Of a stretch of DNA of 59,721 nucleotides, positions 8,455 through 17,334 are shown one piece after another (position 1 is the first letter of the stretch; every line of letters starts with the position of its first letter). Source of the DNA: Thermodesulfobacteriota bacterium (lineage in GTDB: Bacteria; Desulfobacterota; Thermodesulfobacteria; Thermodesulfobacteriales; Thermodesulfobacteriaceae); contig JAUQPD010000024.1 of NCBI GenBank assembly GCA_030550555.1, positions 1-59,721 of the forward strand, read 5' to 3'. Under the pieces are notes generated by a model. That model had not been told where the DNA came from. It saw only the letters and a program-made list of their open reading frames with translations, and made no database searches. The position numbers were made by a program, and so were the translations under genes.

Positions 8455-11400
8455 CTAAAGTTTTCCTTTGCGGAAGCCAAAGAGAATAAGAGCTAAGAAA
8501 AGCGCAGAGAAGAGGAGATATAGATAGGGAAGGGGAGCACTTGAATAGCCTGCAGAAGCTGTTTTATGAACTTCAAGTTCAAAGCCTTCAAGGAGTTTTC
8601 CTTGTGGATGGGGAACTCCTGAGGGCTCATTTTGAGAAATGTGCTTCGTAGATGATCCCTGGGTGCTTTCTTCCATTTTCAGGTTTTCATAGGCCTTGAG
8701 AAATGTAGCTAAAAGATCCTTAGGAAGGGGAATTGAGAGAAGGACACTTTTTGTAAACTCCCTAAGAAAAGGGTTATTGCAAGTGTGATCACAACAGGCA
8801 AGGCCTACTTCCTTAACGGTTTCTGCAAATTCCCGAGCAAGAAATTCAGTCACTTCCCTTTCAGGTTGCCAGTATCCCTTTCTTATGACCTCTAACATTC
8901 TTGCTACGATTGATTGATAAGCCCATAAATTACCTGCATTTCTAAAGGCATCTTTTATCTTTAAGTTATAACGATCTTTTACATAGACCTCATACATTTC
9001 TTGCCACTTTGCGTGATCAATTATTTCTGGAGTGACCACCTGCCATCCCCAGAGGTGTTCAACCACCTTATCAATAAATCTGGCTCCTCCATAACCTTCC
9101 TTTAACATCTTTTCAATCCACTTGGGATTTAGGTAACGCGCTCTTAGTTCTCTTCCCATAAATCTTTCAAGGGACTCCTGCTTTGGTGCAAAGGGGTTTG
9201 AAAGATTGGTCACTACAAGCATTGGTGTTTTTCCATCAATTACACGGATCGCAAGGGCAATACCACCTAAATACTGGAAAAAGTCGTCATTGTCCAAGGT
9301 TGCAAAAGTGTTTGTTGATCTGCTGTGGAGAGCAATTTTGGTCCCTGAGAGGGCTTTTTTGAATAGGTATAGATGAAGTTCTTGGCTACTTTGGTTAAAA
9401 TTCTTTATGTTATATGCCTCTCCCCAGAAGCCTTGCCCATAAAGATGTCCCATTCTCATGAAGAATACCTCTGCAATCTCCTTTTCTTCCCTCCAGGTAT
9501 GAGAAAGAGGGATCACTTTATCAAGATTAGGGCCATAAGCACCAGGAGGAACGGTAAAGATCCTGACACTGGCTAATCTTGATGCTAAATCTTCTGGAAC
9601 ACCCATTTCCCTTAATTCTCTCTCAGCTTCAAGGAAATTCTTTCTAAGGTGATTTTCTTCCTCATTGAGCTCTCTGACCAAAGTAATTGCCCTATCAATT
9701 AGAGCAAGGAGATTAGGGAAAAGATCTCTATAGAGACCAGAAGGTACAATCACTATATCTGGTCTTGGTCTTTTAAGTTGGTCCTGAGGAATAAGCTCAA
9801 GATCGTAAATTCTTCCCCTCTCATCCCATTTTGGTCTTACTCCAAGTAAGAAAAGGATTTGAGCTTCCATAACACCTTCATGCCGCATGGTTTCTGTTCC
9901 CCAGAGGGTAAAGGTGAGTTTGTCTGGGAACCTATTGTGCACTCTGAAATAATCTTCAAGAAGATCATTTGCAAGTTTTACAGCAAGTTCATAAGTTGTC
10001 TTTGAGGGAATCCGTGAGGGATCAAAAGAGTAAAAATTTTTCCCAGTAGGGAGGGAGTTTGGATTCCGAAGAGGATCTCCACCAGGTCCCGCTCGAACAT
10101 ACTTTCCTTCAAGAGCACGTATTAAAGATTCAAGCTCTGCATCACCAGATGCTTTGAGACGTCTCTGGTAGTCTTTCAAAAGGGCCTCTCGTGCCTCTGG
10201 ATCCACATTTTTATCGAGGGAGACCATCGCCTTTGCAGTGGCAAGGATGGCATCCTCATCAGGAGATCTACCAAAGGTGTGAAGGCCAAAGGGGATCTTC
10301 TGCTCAGTAATTTCCTTTAAGTGTTCTTCAAGGGTTTCAAGCTCTTCTTCACTCTTTATAGCACTCAAATTTAAGTCCACTAAGAGGCCCTTCTTTTCAG
10401 CAAGTTTGTTGATCTCAACAAGTTTAGCTTCTGCAAGGGCAGGGTTTTTCTCTTTTGCAGTTTTGTAGGAATCAATAAGGTTCAGAAGAACTCGCAAGTC
10501 ATCATAGGATGAGGCTTCATCAAAAGGAGGCGTCATGTGGTCTATGATTACTGCAAGGCCTCGTCTTTTTGCCTGAGTCCCTTCACCGAGGTTGTCAACA
10601 ATATAGGGATAAATATTAGGTAGATCCTCTATGAGGACCTCTGGGGGATCCTCCTGAGAAAATCCTACCTCTTTTCCAGGAAGCCATTCATGGGTGCCAT
10701 GGGTTCCGAGATGAATTATCGCATCAGCTTTGAAAGTATTCCTCAAATAAAGGTAAAAAGCTATATATTGATGATGAGGGGAGATAGAGATGTCGTGATA
10801 GATCTTCTTTATATCTTGTTCCCAGCCTCTTGAGGGCTGAGGAGTAAATAGGATATTTCCATATACAAGGCCTGGTATTAGGATATACTTTTTTCCACCT
10901 TGATCTTTCCAAAGCATGATTTTACTATTCTCAGGTGGCCCCCAGTCCTCAAGCACCTTTTTTTGAAAATTCTTGGGTAATTTTTTAAACCACTCTTTGT
11001 ATGTCTCTATAGGAATGAGAATTGCCCGTCCCGAACGAGCAAGTTCATCGATCTCCTTTGGTGCCCAATTCCCGATGTTTCTTCCATACCTCATTATCTC
11101 CCTGAATAGGTGCTCCTTTGTAAGAGATTCATCTACACGATAGCCTTCTTTTTTCAACCTTTCATAGATGTTCCACAAGCTTTCAGGCAAAACATTCAGA
11201 TAGGAAGCCCCAATATTTTGTTTACCAGGTGGATAATTATAATAGATAATAGCAACTCTTTTTTCAGAGTTTTGTTTATCTTGAAGATTAATCCAAGCCT
11301 TAACTCGTTTAATCAGACGTTCAATTCGTTCTGGAATAGGAGTATCTTCTATATAAATTTGTCCTGTTTCTGGGTCAAGTATTTTCTCTTTTGTTGCAAC

Positions 11401-12435
11401 AATTGTGGGTTGAATAATGCCTCCCATCTCAGGCTGAGCAATCTGCCAGGATCTCTCCATAATATTAAGCCCTATGGGAGAGTTCTCCCACTCACTCCTT
11501 GTCATGTTGTAGAGAGTTATGGCATTGAGCACCGGAACTCCCAACTTTTCAAACACACGAGATGCAACCTGGGGATTTAGCCCTACCTTTAGGGAGAGGC
11601 CGATAACTGCCCTAACCCTTGAACGCCCCTCTTCATCAAAGAAAAATCTCTCAACTGCAACTTCCCCAGGGAAACCAAAGACAGGGATAACAGAAAATCC
11701 CTCCCTTTCTAAAGCTTCAATTAGGGCATTTACAACACTAATCTGACCGGTTACATAGGAATTCTTATAGAAGACAATTCCTATGGATGGTTTTCTAAAG
11801 TAATCTTCACCCTTTGCCTGATAATAGGCATCAAAGGTCTCAAAGATTTTTCCCGAAACTCGATCATATATTGCAAACTCAGGGACTCTCCTTACTGGTT
11901 CAACCTCAAGGGCATAATTAAAGTCTCTTTTCAGAGCATAGAAAAGCATATTTCTTAAATTATCGATTCCACCTTGGCTGTAATACTCATCCACTATCGG
12001 GTCATAGATGATACCGAGGCGTTTCACCTCCTCATTGTAGGAGCTCTTTCCAGAGAGTGCATATACTTTTGCACCTCTTGAAATAGCCTTACTTAGATCC
12101 TCTTTTAGTTCGTAAAAAAGTATTCGTCCCATGATGTCAATAAATATTAGATCAGATTGCCTCAAAAAACTTAGATCCCTCCTCTTAATTTCTCCTTTAG
12201 GATATAAGGTTATATTTAAATTGAGGTTTTTGATATCATTTGATTTAATAAGTTTGAGAACAAGAGTTGTATAGCTATCTCCAATTACATAACTAATTTT
12301 TAGGTTCTCTTTTCCATAATTTGCTAATGCTCCATCCGAATGAAAGATGAAGAAAACAAAAATTAATATACTTAAGCTAATTGAAATTATTAATTTGAGT
12401 TTGATCAATATTTTATTTGAATTACTCTGGAACAT
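8455..12435 (-). CDS. cobN: Exported, membrane-anchored CobN-like metallochelatase homologue
   Basis: A 1326-aa member of the CobN/BchH family, the large porphyrin/corrin-binding subunit of class I chelatases. Family motifs are YYNYPPGKQNIGASY (about 398-412) and HLGTHGTHEWLPGK (about 575-588), plus WGTETMRHEGVME and GLACCDHTCNNPFLREF. Unlike cytoplasmic CobN, it begins with a basic then strongly hydrophobic segment (residues 8-31) and an ALA-N cleavage-like site at 36-39. It ends with one hydrophobic helix (about 1298-1320) followed by RKGKL. The predicted topology is therefore extracytoplasmic body with a C-terminal anchor. It overlaps the DUF2149 gene by 14 nt and closes the riboswitch operon. 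Inferred roles are metal insertion or removal on imported corrinoids, or corrinoid/cobalt transfer across the periplasm. It is not known to be a biosynthetic cobaltochelatase. Confidence 0.85.
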   Translation of the reverse strand: MFQSNSNKILIKLKLIISISLSILIFVFFIFHSDGALANYGKENLKISYVIGDSYTTLVLKLIKSNDIKNLNLNITLYPKGEIKRRDLSFLRQSDLIFIDIMGRILFYELKEDLSKAISRGAKVYALSGKSSYNEEVKRLGIIYDPIVDEYYSQGGIDNLRNMLFYALKRDFNYALEVEPVRRVPEFAIYDRVSGKIFETFDAYYQAKGEDYFRKPSIGIVFYKNSYVTGQISVVNALIEALEREGFSVIPVFGFPGEVAVERFFFDEEGRSRVRAVIGLSLKVGLNPQVASRVFEKLGVPVLNAITLYNMTRSEWENSPIGLNIMERSWQIAQPEMGGIIQPTIVATKEKILDPETGQIYIEDTPIPERIERLIKRVKAWINLQDKQNSEKRVAIIYYNYPPGKQNIGASYLNVLPESLWNIYERLKKEGYRVDESLTKEHLFREIMRYGRNIGNWAPKEIDELARSGRAILIPIETYKEWFKKLPKNFQKKVLEDWGPPENSKIMLWKDQGGKKYILIPGLVYGNILFTPQPSRGWEQDIKKIYHDISISPHHQYIAFYLYLRNTFKADAIIHLGTHGTHEWLPGKEVGFSQEDPPEVLIEDLPNIYPYIVDNLGEGTQAKRRGLAVIIDHMTPPFDEASSYDDLRVLLNLIDSYKTAKEKNPALAEAKLVEINKLAEKKGLLVDLNLSAIKSEEELETLEEHLKEITEQKIPFGLHTFGRSPDEDAILATAKAMVSLDKNVDPEAREALLKDYQRRLKASGDAELESLIRALEGKYVRAGPGGDPLRNPNSLPTGKNFYSFDPSRIPSKTTYELAVKLANDLLEDYFRVHNRFPDKLTFTLWGTETMRHEGVMEAQILFLLGVRPKWDERGRIYDLELIPQDQLKRPRPDIVIVPSGLYRDLFPNLLALIDRAITLVRELNEEENHLRKNFLEAERELREMGVPEDLASRLASVRIFTVPPGAYGPNLDKVIPLSHTWREEKEIAEVFFMRMGHLYGQGFWGEAYNIKNFNQSSQELHLYLFKKALSGTKIALHSRSTNTFATLDNDDFFQYLGGIALAIRVIDGKTPMLVVTNLSNPFAPKQESLERFMGRELRARYLNPKWIEKMLKEGYGGARFIDKVVEHLWGWQVVTPEIIDHAKWQEMYEVYVKDRYNLKIKDAFRNAGNLWAYQSIVARMLEVIRKGYWQPEREVTEFLAREFAETVKEVGLACCDHTCNNPFLREFTKSVLLSIPLPKDLLATFLKAYENLKMEESTQGSSTKHISQNEPSGVPHPQGKLLEGFELEVHKTASAGYSSAPLPYLYLLFSALFLALILFGFRKGKL

Positions 12436-12754
12436 ATATTATTCTTCCATCTTTTAATTGATATGCAGTGCCTAGTTTTACTCCTTCCCCTACAAGTTTT
12501 CTATCAGTTATTTTTTGAACTTTTATTTCTTTACCTTTTTTAGTTATAATTTCTAATCTGCCATCTTCTGTTTTTTTAGTAATAGTGACTTCAGATTTTG
12601 GATCGAGGAATTCAAGGAGGCTGTATGCCATAAATAGTGCAATCATCATACTAACGATAAATACTACACTTGCATCAAAAAGGTTTGCAACTCCTGTAAG
12701 GGGATCTTCAATATTTTGTTCAAATGAGAGAGTCCTTCGTTTTCTTCTCTTCAT
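12422..12754 (-). CDS. DUF2149 family, ExbD-like single-span membrane protein
   Basis: A 110-aa protein with a short basic N-terminus (MKRRKRR). One membrane helix (about residues 27-48) is preceded by DPLTGVANLFD, which places an aspartate at the start of the helix as in ExbD/TolR/MotB. The small C-terminal domain predicted to be periplasmic is rich in KKTEDGRLEI-type strands. The Asp is the expected proton-path residue by analogy with ExbD. It directly follows the ExbB-like gene (gap 11 nt) and overlaps cobN, so the three form a module. It is recognised as DUF2149 from overall form; its function is undetermined. Confidence 0.75.
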   Translation of the reverse strand: MKRRKRRTLSFEQNIEDPLTGVANLFDASVVFIVSMMIALFMAYSLLEFLDPKSEVTITKKTEDGRLEIITKKGKEIKVQKITDRKLVGEGVKLGTAYQLKDGRIIYVPE

Positions 12755-12765
12755 CTGTTTACCCC

Positions 12766-13344
12766 TTAAATATTGATATCATTATTCTTGTTTTTGAGTT
12801 TTCTTAGAGTAATTTCGGTTAGGTATTCCATTTCTGCTAAATCTGCTCTAATCCAGCGTTCTTTTGTCATAGACAAAAGGAAGGCAACAACACTACATGC
12901 AAGTCCAACGACAACTGTTGTAAAGGCAGTTACCATTGAGCCAGCCATTCGTGGTAGGTCTCCTTGAGCAAGGGCAGAAAGGGCAATACCCATAGGAATC
13001 AGTGTCCCCATAAGCCCAAGAGCAGGCCCCACTCTAACTACAAAGCGAATTCTATCAAATGATTTAATCAATATAACCTCCCACTTCTGATAGATATATT
13101 CAATTTCTAAATCTATGTTTTGTCTATCTTTTGTTTCTGTAATAATCCTATTTAATTCCTCTTTAAAGGCCTCAACAAAGGCTTTATGCCCACTTTTTCG
13201 TTCTATATACTCACGAAGAAAGACTCCAAGATAAAAGAACATATAAAACACAAGGAATGTAAGACTAAGAAGCACAGGAAGAAATAGTACTGAAGAGACA
13301 ACAAAGAGAAAACTTTCAAGTAAGGCAGTCAGCTTTATCTCCAA
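12766..13344 (-). CDS. MotA/TolQ/ExbB-family proton channel protein
   Basis: A 192-aa membrane protein with three hydrophobic segments (about 11-35, 105-130 and 138-160). It carries the family core RVGPALGLMGTLIPMGIALSAL and FTTVVVGLACSVVAFLL, in which small and polar residues line the channel. ExbB-like proteins form a pentameric channel around ExbD-like dimers and convert proton motive force into mechanical work. The neighbour encoded next is the ExbD-like DUF2149 protein, then the exported CobN-like protein. I infer that it energises that pair rather than TonB, although it could also serve the divergent TonB. It overlaps the DUF2162 gene by 10 nt. Confidence 0.85.
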   Translation of the reverse strand: MEIKLTALLESFLFVVSSVLFLPVLLSLTFLVFYMFFYLGVFLREYIERKSGHKAFVEAFKEELNRIITETKDRQNIDLEIEYIYQKWEVILIKSFDRIRFVVRVGPALGLMGTLIPMGIALSALAQGDLPRMAGSMVTAFTTVVVGLACSVVAFLLSMTKERWIRADLAEMEYLTEITLRKLKNKNNDINI

Positions 13345-14045
13345 GTTCTACATCTCCCTAATAAAAAGCCTAAAATAAATACTAAAATAAAAGTAATTAC
13401 CAAAGCAATAAGGTAATCTATAGAAATTTGCATAAGATGAGTTGAAGTATTCTTTTCGTAAAAATCTTTTGCTATTTCGATTTTTGAAGGAATAATAAGA
13501 GAGCCAATTATGTAAATTCCTGTAAAAATCATCATTAGAGAAATGGCAATATCCTTCCTTTGTGGACTAATATTTTTTGTAAAAAATTTGAGTAATAAAT
13601 AATTAAATAGTACAATCAAACTAAATGTTAGACTTAATACTAAGCTTAAGTTGAAAAAGGAAATCTTGAAATACTTAGTGTAAAAAATTAGGGTGCTTAT
13701 TATTGCAGAGATACATGCTGGGCAGGGTATAAGGAGTAGTCCACGAAAGAGAGGTTTAGAAGTTTTTTGAGTTAATAGGATATAGATTCCCCACAGAATA
13801 ATGACTAAGGATATACCAATGTGAATAAGTGGTTCCTTTGAGATAAGAGATTGGGCAAAAGGAGTGAAGGATTTTGCAAGAGATGAGATTAATAGGAAAA
13901 AGATAAAATAAGAAAAAAGTGTGAGACAGATTGTCTTTATAGAACTTGAGATAGAGTAAAGCCCAAGGGCTACACGAGATGCAAGGGCATAAAGGATAAA
14001 GACAAGACCTATCGCAAAGGCATATTCACTGATCTTTTCAGTCAT
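13335..14045 (-). CDS. DUF2162 family polytopic membrane protein (putative transporter)
   Basis: A 236-aa integral membrane protein with about six hydrophobic segments and the motif LLIPCPACISAI in the middle, characteristic of DUF2162. This family is thought to be related to LysE/RcnA-type small transporters. It lies between cbiZ (gap 29 nt) and the ExbB-like gene (10 nt overlap) in the cobalamin-riboswitch operon, and no BtuCDF ABC transporter is present in the window. I therefore infer an inner-membrane route for cobalt, cobinamide or a corrinoid fragment. The twin-cysteine PCPAC could bind a metal or form a disulfide. Confidence 0.7.
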   Translation of the reverse strand: MTEKISEYAFAIGLVFILYALASRVALGLYSISSSIKTICLTLFSYFIFFLLISSLAKSFTPFAQSLISKEPLIHIGISLVIILWGIYILLTQKTSKPLFRGLLLIPCPACISAIISTLIFYTKYFKISFFNLSLVLSLTFSLIVLFNYLLLKFFTKNISPQRKDIAISLMMIFTGIYIIGSLIIPSKIEIAKDFYEKNTSTHLMQISIDYLIALVITFILVFILGFLLGRCRTWR

Positions 14046-14074
14046 AATCTAATCCCAACAGGAGTAATTTCCCT

Positions 14075-14818
14075 TTAATAATGGTCCTGCTTTTTGAGAC
14101 CTAAAATAACTGCCTCATATACTGCCTTGGCAATAAGCTCTCCAATTTTGCTATGGCCACCAGTGTAGGTAACTAAGGGACCTGTTGTCCCAGAAACAAC
14201 TACGACTGAGTCTGTGCCTGTTCCTGTTGCAATTAAATGGGGAGAATAACTACTTCTTACTTTTAGATCCTGAAAAGCAGAGGTTTTAGCTTCGGTAACT
14301 GTAATTATCGCTCTTGCCATAGCAGATTCAGTGAGAATTGCATTTGTAAGGACAATAATATTTACTGTTCCACCCCCTCTTGCTTCCTCTATGTGGTGTC
14401 CTTCGTCATATCCTGCTCTTAAGGCATTGGTCTTTGCTCCTGCAGTTACTAAAGCAGTTACAATATAGGGCTCATATCTTTTAGTTACGACTGCCAGGTT
14501 GTCCATGTCCACTGCAGTAGCAACCAATGCAACTTCCTTAGGTCTTATACTCAGAATATCTGCAATTTTCTTCCTAATTTCTTCCATGTAGACCTTGCCT
14601 CCAACCTTTGAACCAATCTTTTTCTTTTCACACAGGTCCTTCCAGATAAGGGGATGGGCAGAGTGATTCACCACTGCCCTTGCCTCTAAAAATCCGTCAT
14701 TAGTTGATAGGGTCTTTCTCTCAGTTGGAAAGGTGATAAGAAGGGTTTTCTCCCAAAGACCATCTCTGTCCTTACGAATTATTCTTGCTTCAGCTTTTAA
14801 TTCGGGGGGGGAGGACAA
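14075..14818 (-). CDS. cbiZ: Adenosylcobinamide amidohydrolase CbiZ (with an out-of-frame signal-peptide leader upstream)
   Basis: CbiZ hydrolyses the aminopropanol amide of adenosylcobinamide to give adenosylcobyric acid in corrinoid salvage. The family core is visible: VNHS, KEVALVATAVDMDNLAVV, AGAKTNALRAGYDEG, ARGGGTVNIIVLTN, GTGTDSVVVVS and YTGGHSKIGELI. The intact frame can start only at TTG 14818. Just upstream, ATG 14915 opens a second frame encoding a typical signal peptide (MLLQVLSWSLSLISIIFVSL, then more hydrophobic residues and SSQKVSSSQDIVLPP). The two frames would join exactly if the run of eight C (14804-14811, coding strand) were seven C. The native protein may thus be an exported CbiZ, with the base a real frameshift, slippage site or sequencing error. 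It lies 21 nt after btuB. Confidence 0.85.
   Translation of the reverse strand: MSSPPELKAEARIIRKDRDGLWEKTLLITFPTERKTLSTNDGFLEARAVVNHSAHPLIWKDLCEKKKIGSKVGGKVYMEEIRKKIADILSIRPKEVALVATAVDMDNLAVVTKRYEPYIVTALVTAGAKTNALRAGYDEGHHIEEARGGGTVNIIVLTNAILTESAMARAIITVTEAKTSAFQDLKVRSSYSPHLIATGTGTDSVVVVSGTTGPLVTYTGGHSKIGELIAKAVYEAVILGLKKQDHY
14804..14811 (-). other. Homopolymer (C8 on coding strand) at the cbiZ leader/body junction
   Basis: Eight C on the minus strand separate the signal-peptide frame (starting at ATG 14915) from the CbiZ frame. Removing one C fuses them without other change. Such tracts are classical sites of slippage or phase variation, and also of sequencing error. Confidence 0.7.
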
Positions 14819-14936
14819 TATCCTGAGAAGAGCTAACTTTTTGAGAGGACAGAATCAAGCTCACAAAAATTATGGAAATAAGCGAAAGACTCCAGCTCAA
14901 GACTTGAAGCAACATGTCCCCCCCTTATTTGTTAAA

Positions 14937-16913
14937 TTAATACCTCAATGTTAGACCGACTCTAATTGTCCTTTCAGGCATTGGATAGGCTTGCACATAT
15001 TCGTAGGCTCTGTTGAAGAGATTTTCAACCTTTGCATAGGCTTCAACATTTTTATGTGGCTTTACTTTCAGAGCAAGATTAAAAATGGTAAAGTCCTTTT
15101 TGGGGATTGCTTTTCTATAAGTGGGCGAAGAAAATTTCCAGTCAATTACCATTTCGTCTCCGACATAGATTCCCTGAAAGTCAAAAAGTAATCGCTGAGA
15201 GCCACCCCTCAGACCAAAAGTTCCTGTCCACTTGGGTGTCCAAAGAAGGGTAGTTGTGCCGATGTTTTGAATCTCTGCTTGGTCTTTACTCCTCATCCGA
15301 GTGTGATAGGTTAAATCCACGTATGGCTCAAGAGAAAAGGGAATGCCAAGGAAACCTGCAAGTTCAGCTGAAAAGTTTAACTCAAAGCCTTGAATCTCTG
15401 CTCCATCAACATTTTGATAGGTATTTACATTACCATAGAGAGTTACAATTTTATCCTTATAGTTTGTGATGAAATAGGCTACATCAAATTTTATCTCCCC
15501 GTATTTATAGCTAAGCCCAAAGTCAAAAGTTAAGCTCTTTTCAGGTTTGAGATTGGGGTTCCCAAGCCATCTACCCCATGGAGAGGTGTAATCAGCAGTG
15601 AGTTCATCAGGAGCAGGTGCTCTAAAGCCTGATGAGAGATTGGTCTTCAAGCTTAGGGCTTGATTTATGTTATAAGCAAGCCCTCCACGAAAGGTGAAAC
15701 GGTCAAAACTTTTTTCTCTGGGATTTACCAAGAGGCCCTCTGTAGAGAGAATCTTTGCCTTAAAATTATCGTAGCGCGAGCCCACGTTAAAAATTAATTT
15801 CTCTTCAAATGGCTTTAGTTTTAGCTCAGAAAACACTGCAAAATTCATAAACTCGGACCTTGGATAATACGGAGCGCCAATTAATTTGAAAGATTTCACA
15901 TTAATCTCACTTACATCTACTCCCATGAACAATCTGAGACTTTTTTTTGGTGTAAAATTTCCAAGTATGGAAGCTCCTGTCGTGATTGTTTTCTTTCTGG
16001 TATAATTCTTTTTCAGAGGCTCATGCCACTCATCAATATCTTCAATTCTAAATGTCTTTATTTTTAAGTAGGGGTTGCTGTAGTCTACTTGGAGGGAGGT
16101 CCTTCCTTTATCGGAATAGTCAAAGAGCTCTGGCCGATATCTTGGTCCTGGAGTACCTATTTTCCAACCTTTCATATACTGGAAATTCAGGAGAAAATCA
16201 TGTCTGTTCACAGGTTGGAATCCCAACTTTGCAGAGACTGCCTCTAAGTCCCAGCTGGTGTTGGGTATTCTTCCATAATGCTTTGCGTCGTAGTCGTTTT
16301 GAGCACTGCGAGAGATCATAATGTAGAAATCAACAGGCCCCCTTTTCCCCATAAGCTCTGCCTTCCCTTTGTAATAGTCCCAAGAACCAAGTTCAGCAGA
16401 AACTTCAGCCTCTATCCCCTCTTCCTTTGCCCTTTTGGTTATAATATTTACAACTCCTCCCATCGCCTGGGACCCATAGATTACCGATGCAGGCCCCTTT
16501 ACAATCTCTACCCTCTCTACATCATCTAAAAGCAATTTTGAGAGATTAACAGTTCCTGCAGGAGCCCCATCTATCAGAAAGAGGACTCTACTTTTTTGTT
16601 GGTCAAAAAGGTCTGAAGTAAGACCTCTTATGGCCACTCTCGAAGTGAGAAACCCTGGATATTTGTGGACATGCCCAAGTCCTGCCTGAATCAGAAGATC
16701 TCCGAGATCCTGAGCAGTGCTTAGCTCAATTCTCTCCTTAGAGATAACTTGAACAAAGGAGGTCACCTCACTCTTAGGTTCCTCTATGCGAGATGCGGTA
16801 ACGACTATTTCATCAAAGGTTTGAGAGCCCTCACCAAGGGCAGGCGAGGAGTTAGCAAGAGTAAAGATACATGGTACGAGAAAAGACAATAAAAAATTTT
16901 GTCTTTTCTCCAT
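14937..16913 (-). CDS. btuB: TonB-dependent outer-membrane receptor, BtuB-like (cobalamin/corrinoid)
   Basis: A 658-aa outer-membrane receptor. An N-terminal signal peptide (about 1-27, ending SPALGEG) is followed by a TonB-box-like DEIVVTASR (about 34-42). The plug domain contains VLFLIDGAPAG and VERVEIVKGPASVIYGSQAMGGVVNIIT. The 22-strand-type barrel ends with IRVGLTLRY, a C-terminal aromatic as needed for BAM recognition. SD GAGGAGG precedes ATG 16913. The cobalamin riboswitch immediately upstream shows that the substrate is a corrinoid. Downstream cbiZ suggests it also brings in cobinamide or other incomplete corrinoids. Confidence 0.9.
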   Translation of the reverse strand: MEKRQNFLLSFLVPCIFTLANSSPALGEGSQTFDEIVVTASRIEEPKSEVTSFVQVISKERIELSTAQDLGDLLIQAGLGHVHKYPGFLTSRVAIRGLTSDLFDQQKSRVLFLIDGAPAGTVNLSKLLLDDVERVEIVKGPASVIYGSQAMGGVVNIITKRAKEEGIEAEVSAELGSWDYYKGKAELMGKRGPVDFYIMISRSAQNDYDAKHYGRIPNTSWDLEAVSAKLGFQPVNRHDFLLNFQYMKGWKIGTPGPRYRPELFDYSDKGRTSLQVDYSNPYLKIKTFRIEDIDEWHEPLKKNYTRKKTITTGASILGNFTPKKSLRLFMGVDVSEINVKSFKLIGAPYYPRSEFMNFAVFSELKLKPFEEKLIFNVGSRYDNFKAKILSTEGLLVNPREKSFDRFTFRGGLAYNINQALSLKTNLSSGFRAPAPDELTADYTSPWGRWLGNPNLKPEKSLTFDFGLSYKYGEIKFDVAYFITNYKDKIVTLYGNVNTYQNVDGAEIQGFELNFSAELAGFLGIPFSLEPYVDLTYHTRMRSKDQAEIQNIGTTTLLWTPKWTGTFGLRGGSQRLLFDFQGIYVGDEMVIDWKFSSPTYRKAIPKKDFTIFNLALKVKPHKNVEAYAKVENLFNRAYEYVQAYPMPERTIRVGLTLRY

Positions 16914-16963
16914 AAGTCCACCTCCTCGGGCAGAGTTTTATGGAGCGGGGTTTTACCCCCTTT

Positions 16964-17150
16964 TGCTTGCTGGACAGGTCTTCCGGCTTAGGGCACCTTT
17001 GGCCTACTCGCCCGCCTTCCCAGGGGAACCGCCTTAACCGATTTCCGGAAAAGGCAGTCCTTTCCCCAGTGGCTTTAGTGGGCTTTCGTTCCCATCACGG
17101 CTGCGGGACAGCGGGGGAATCTCACCCCTCTTCCCTTAGTCCAGCAAGCA
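16964..17150 (-). ncRNA. Cobalamin (B12) riboswitch upstream of btuB
   Basis: Read on the minus strand, the element is closed by a 12-bp perfect P1 stem: TGCTTGCTGGAC (17150-17139 region) pairs with GTCCAGCAAGCA (16975-16964). It contains the conserved GCCACTG segment of the core and the 3' B12 box AAGCCGGAAGACCTGTCC. The expression platform (16914-16963) has a GGGG-TAAAA-CCCC hairpin and a CTCC (complement of 16942-16945) able to pair with the btuB Shine-Dalgarno GGAG (complement of 16922-16925). This suggests control at translation initiation. It probably governs the whole btuB-to-cobN operon. Confidence 0.93.
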
Positions 17151-17334
17151 GATCTAATTAGAATTTTTTCCTCAACCCACCTCTACCCCATTTCTCACCC
17201 CCCCACCAATCAAAATTCTCTCTCCCAGTTAGATACCCGCTCTTTCATAGCTTTGGCAAATTCAAAAATTAGATTAAATTACAATAAAGTAACACAAGAT
17301 AACATCATCCAATAATACTGGTTGTTAATAGAAA
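17151..17334. other. Intergenic region between the B12 riboswitch and divergent tonB
   Basis: This AT-rich spacer must hold promoters for the riboswitch transcript (leftward) and for tonB (rightward). TTGGCA with AT-rich downstream bases near 17258 is a possible tonB -35, but no convincing -10 at standard spacing was found. No second riboswitch was seen before tonB. Confidence 0.4.

Noticed and set aside
8455-12435. Assigning the large protein as the biosynthetic aerobic cobaltochelatase CobN
   Set aside because: It has a signal peptide, a C-terminal anchor and an uptake-operon context, and no cobS/cobT. Only the homology is kept.
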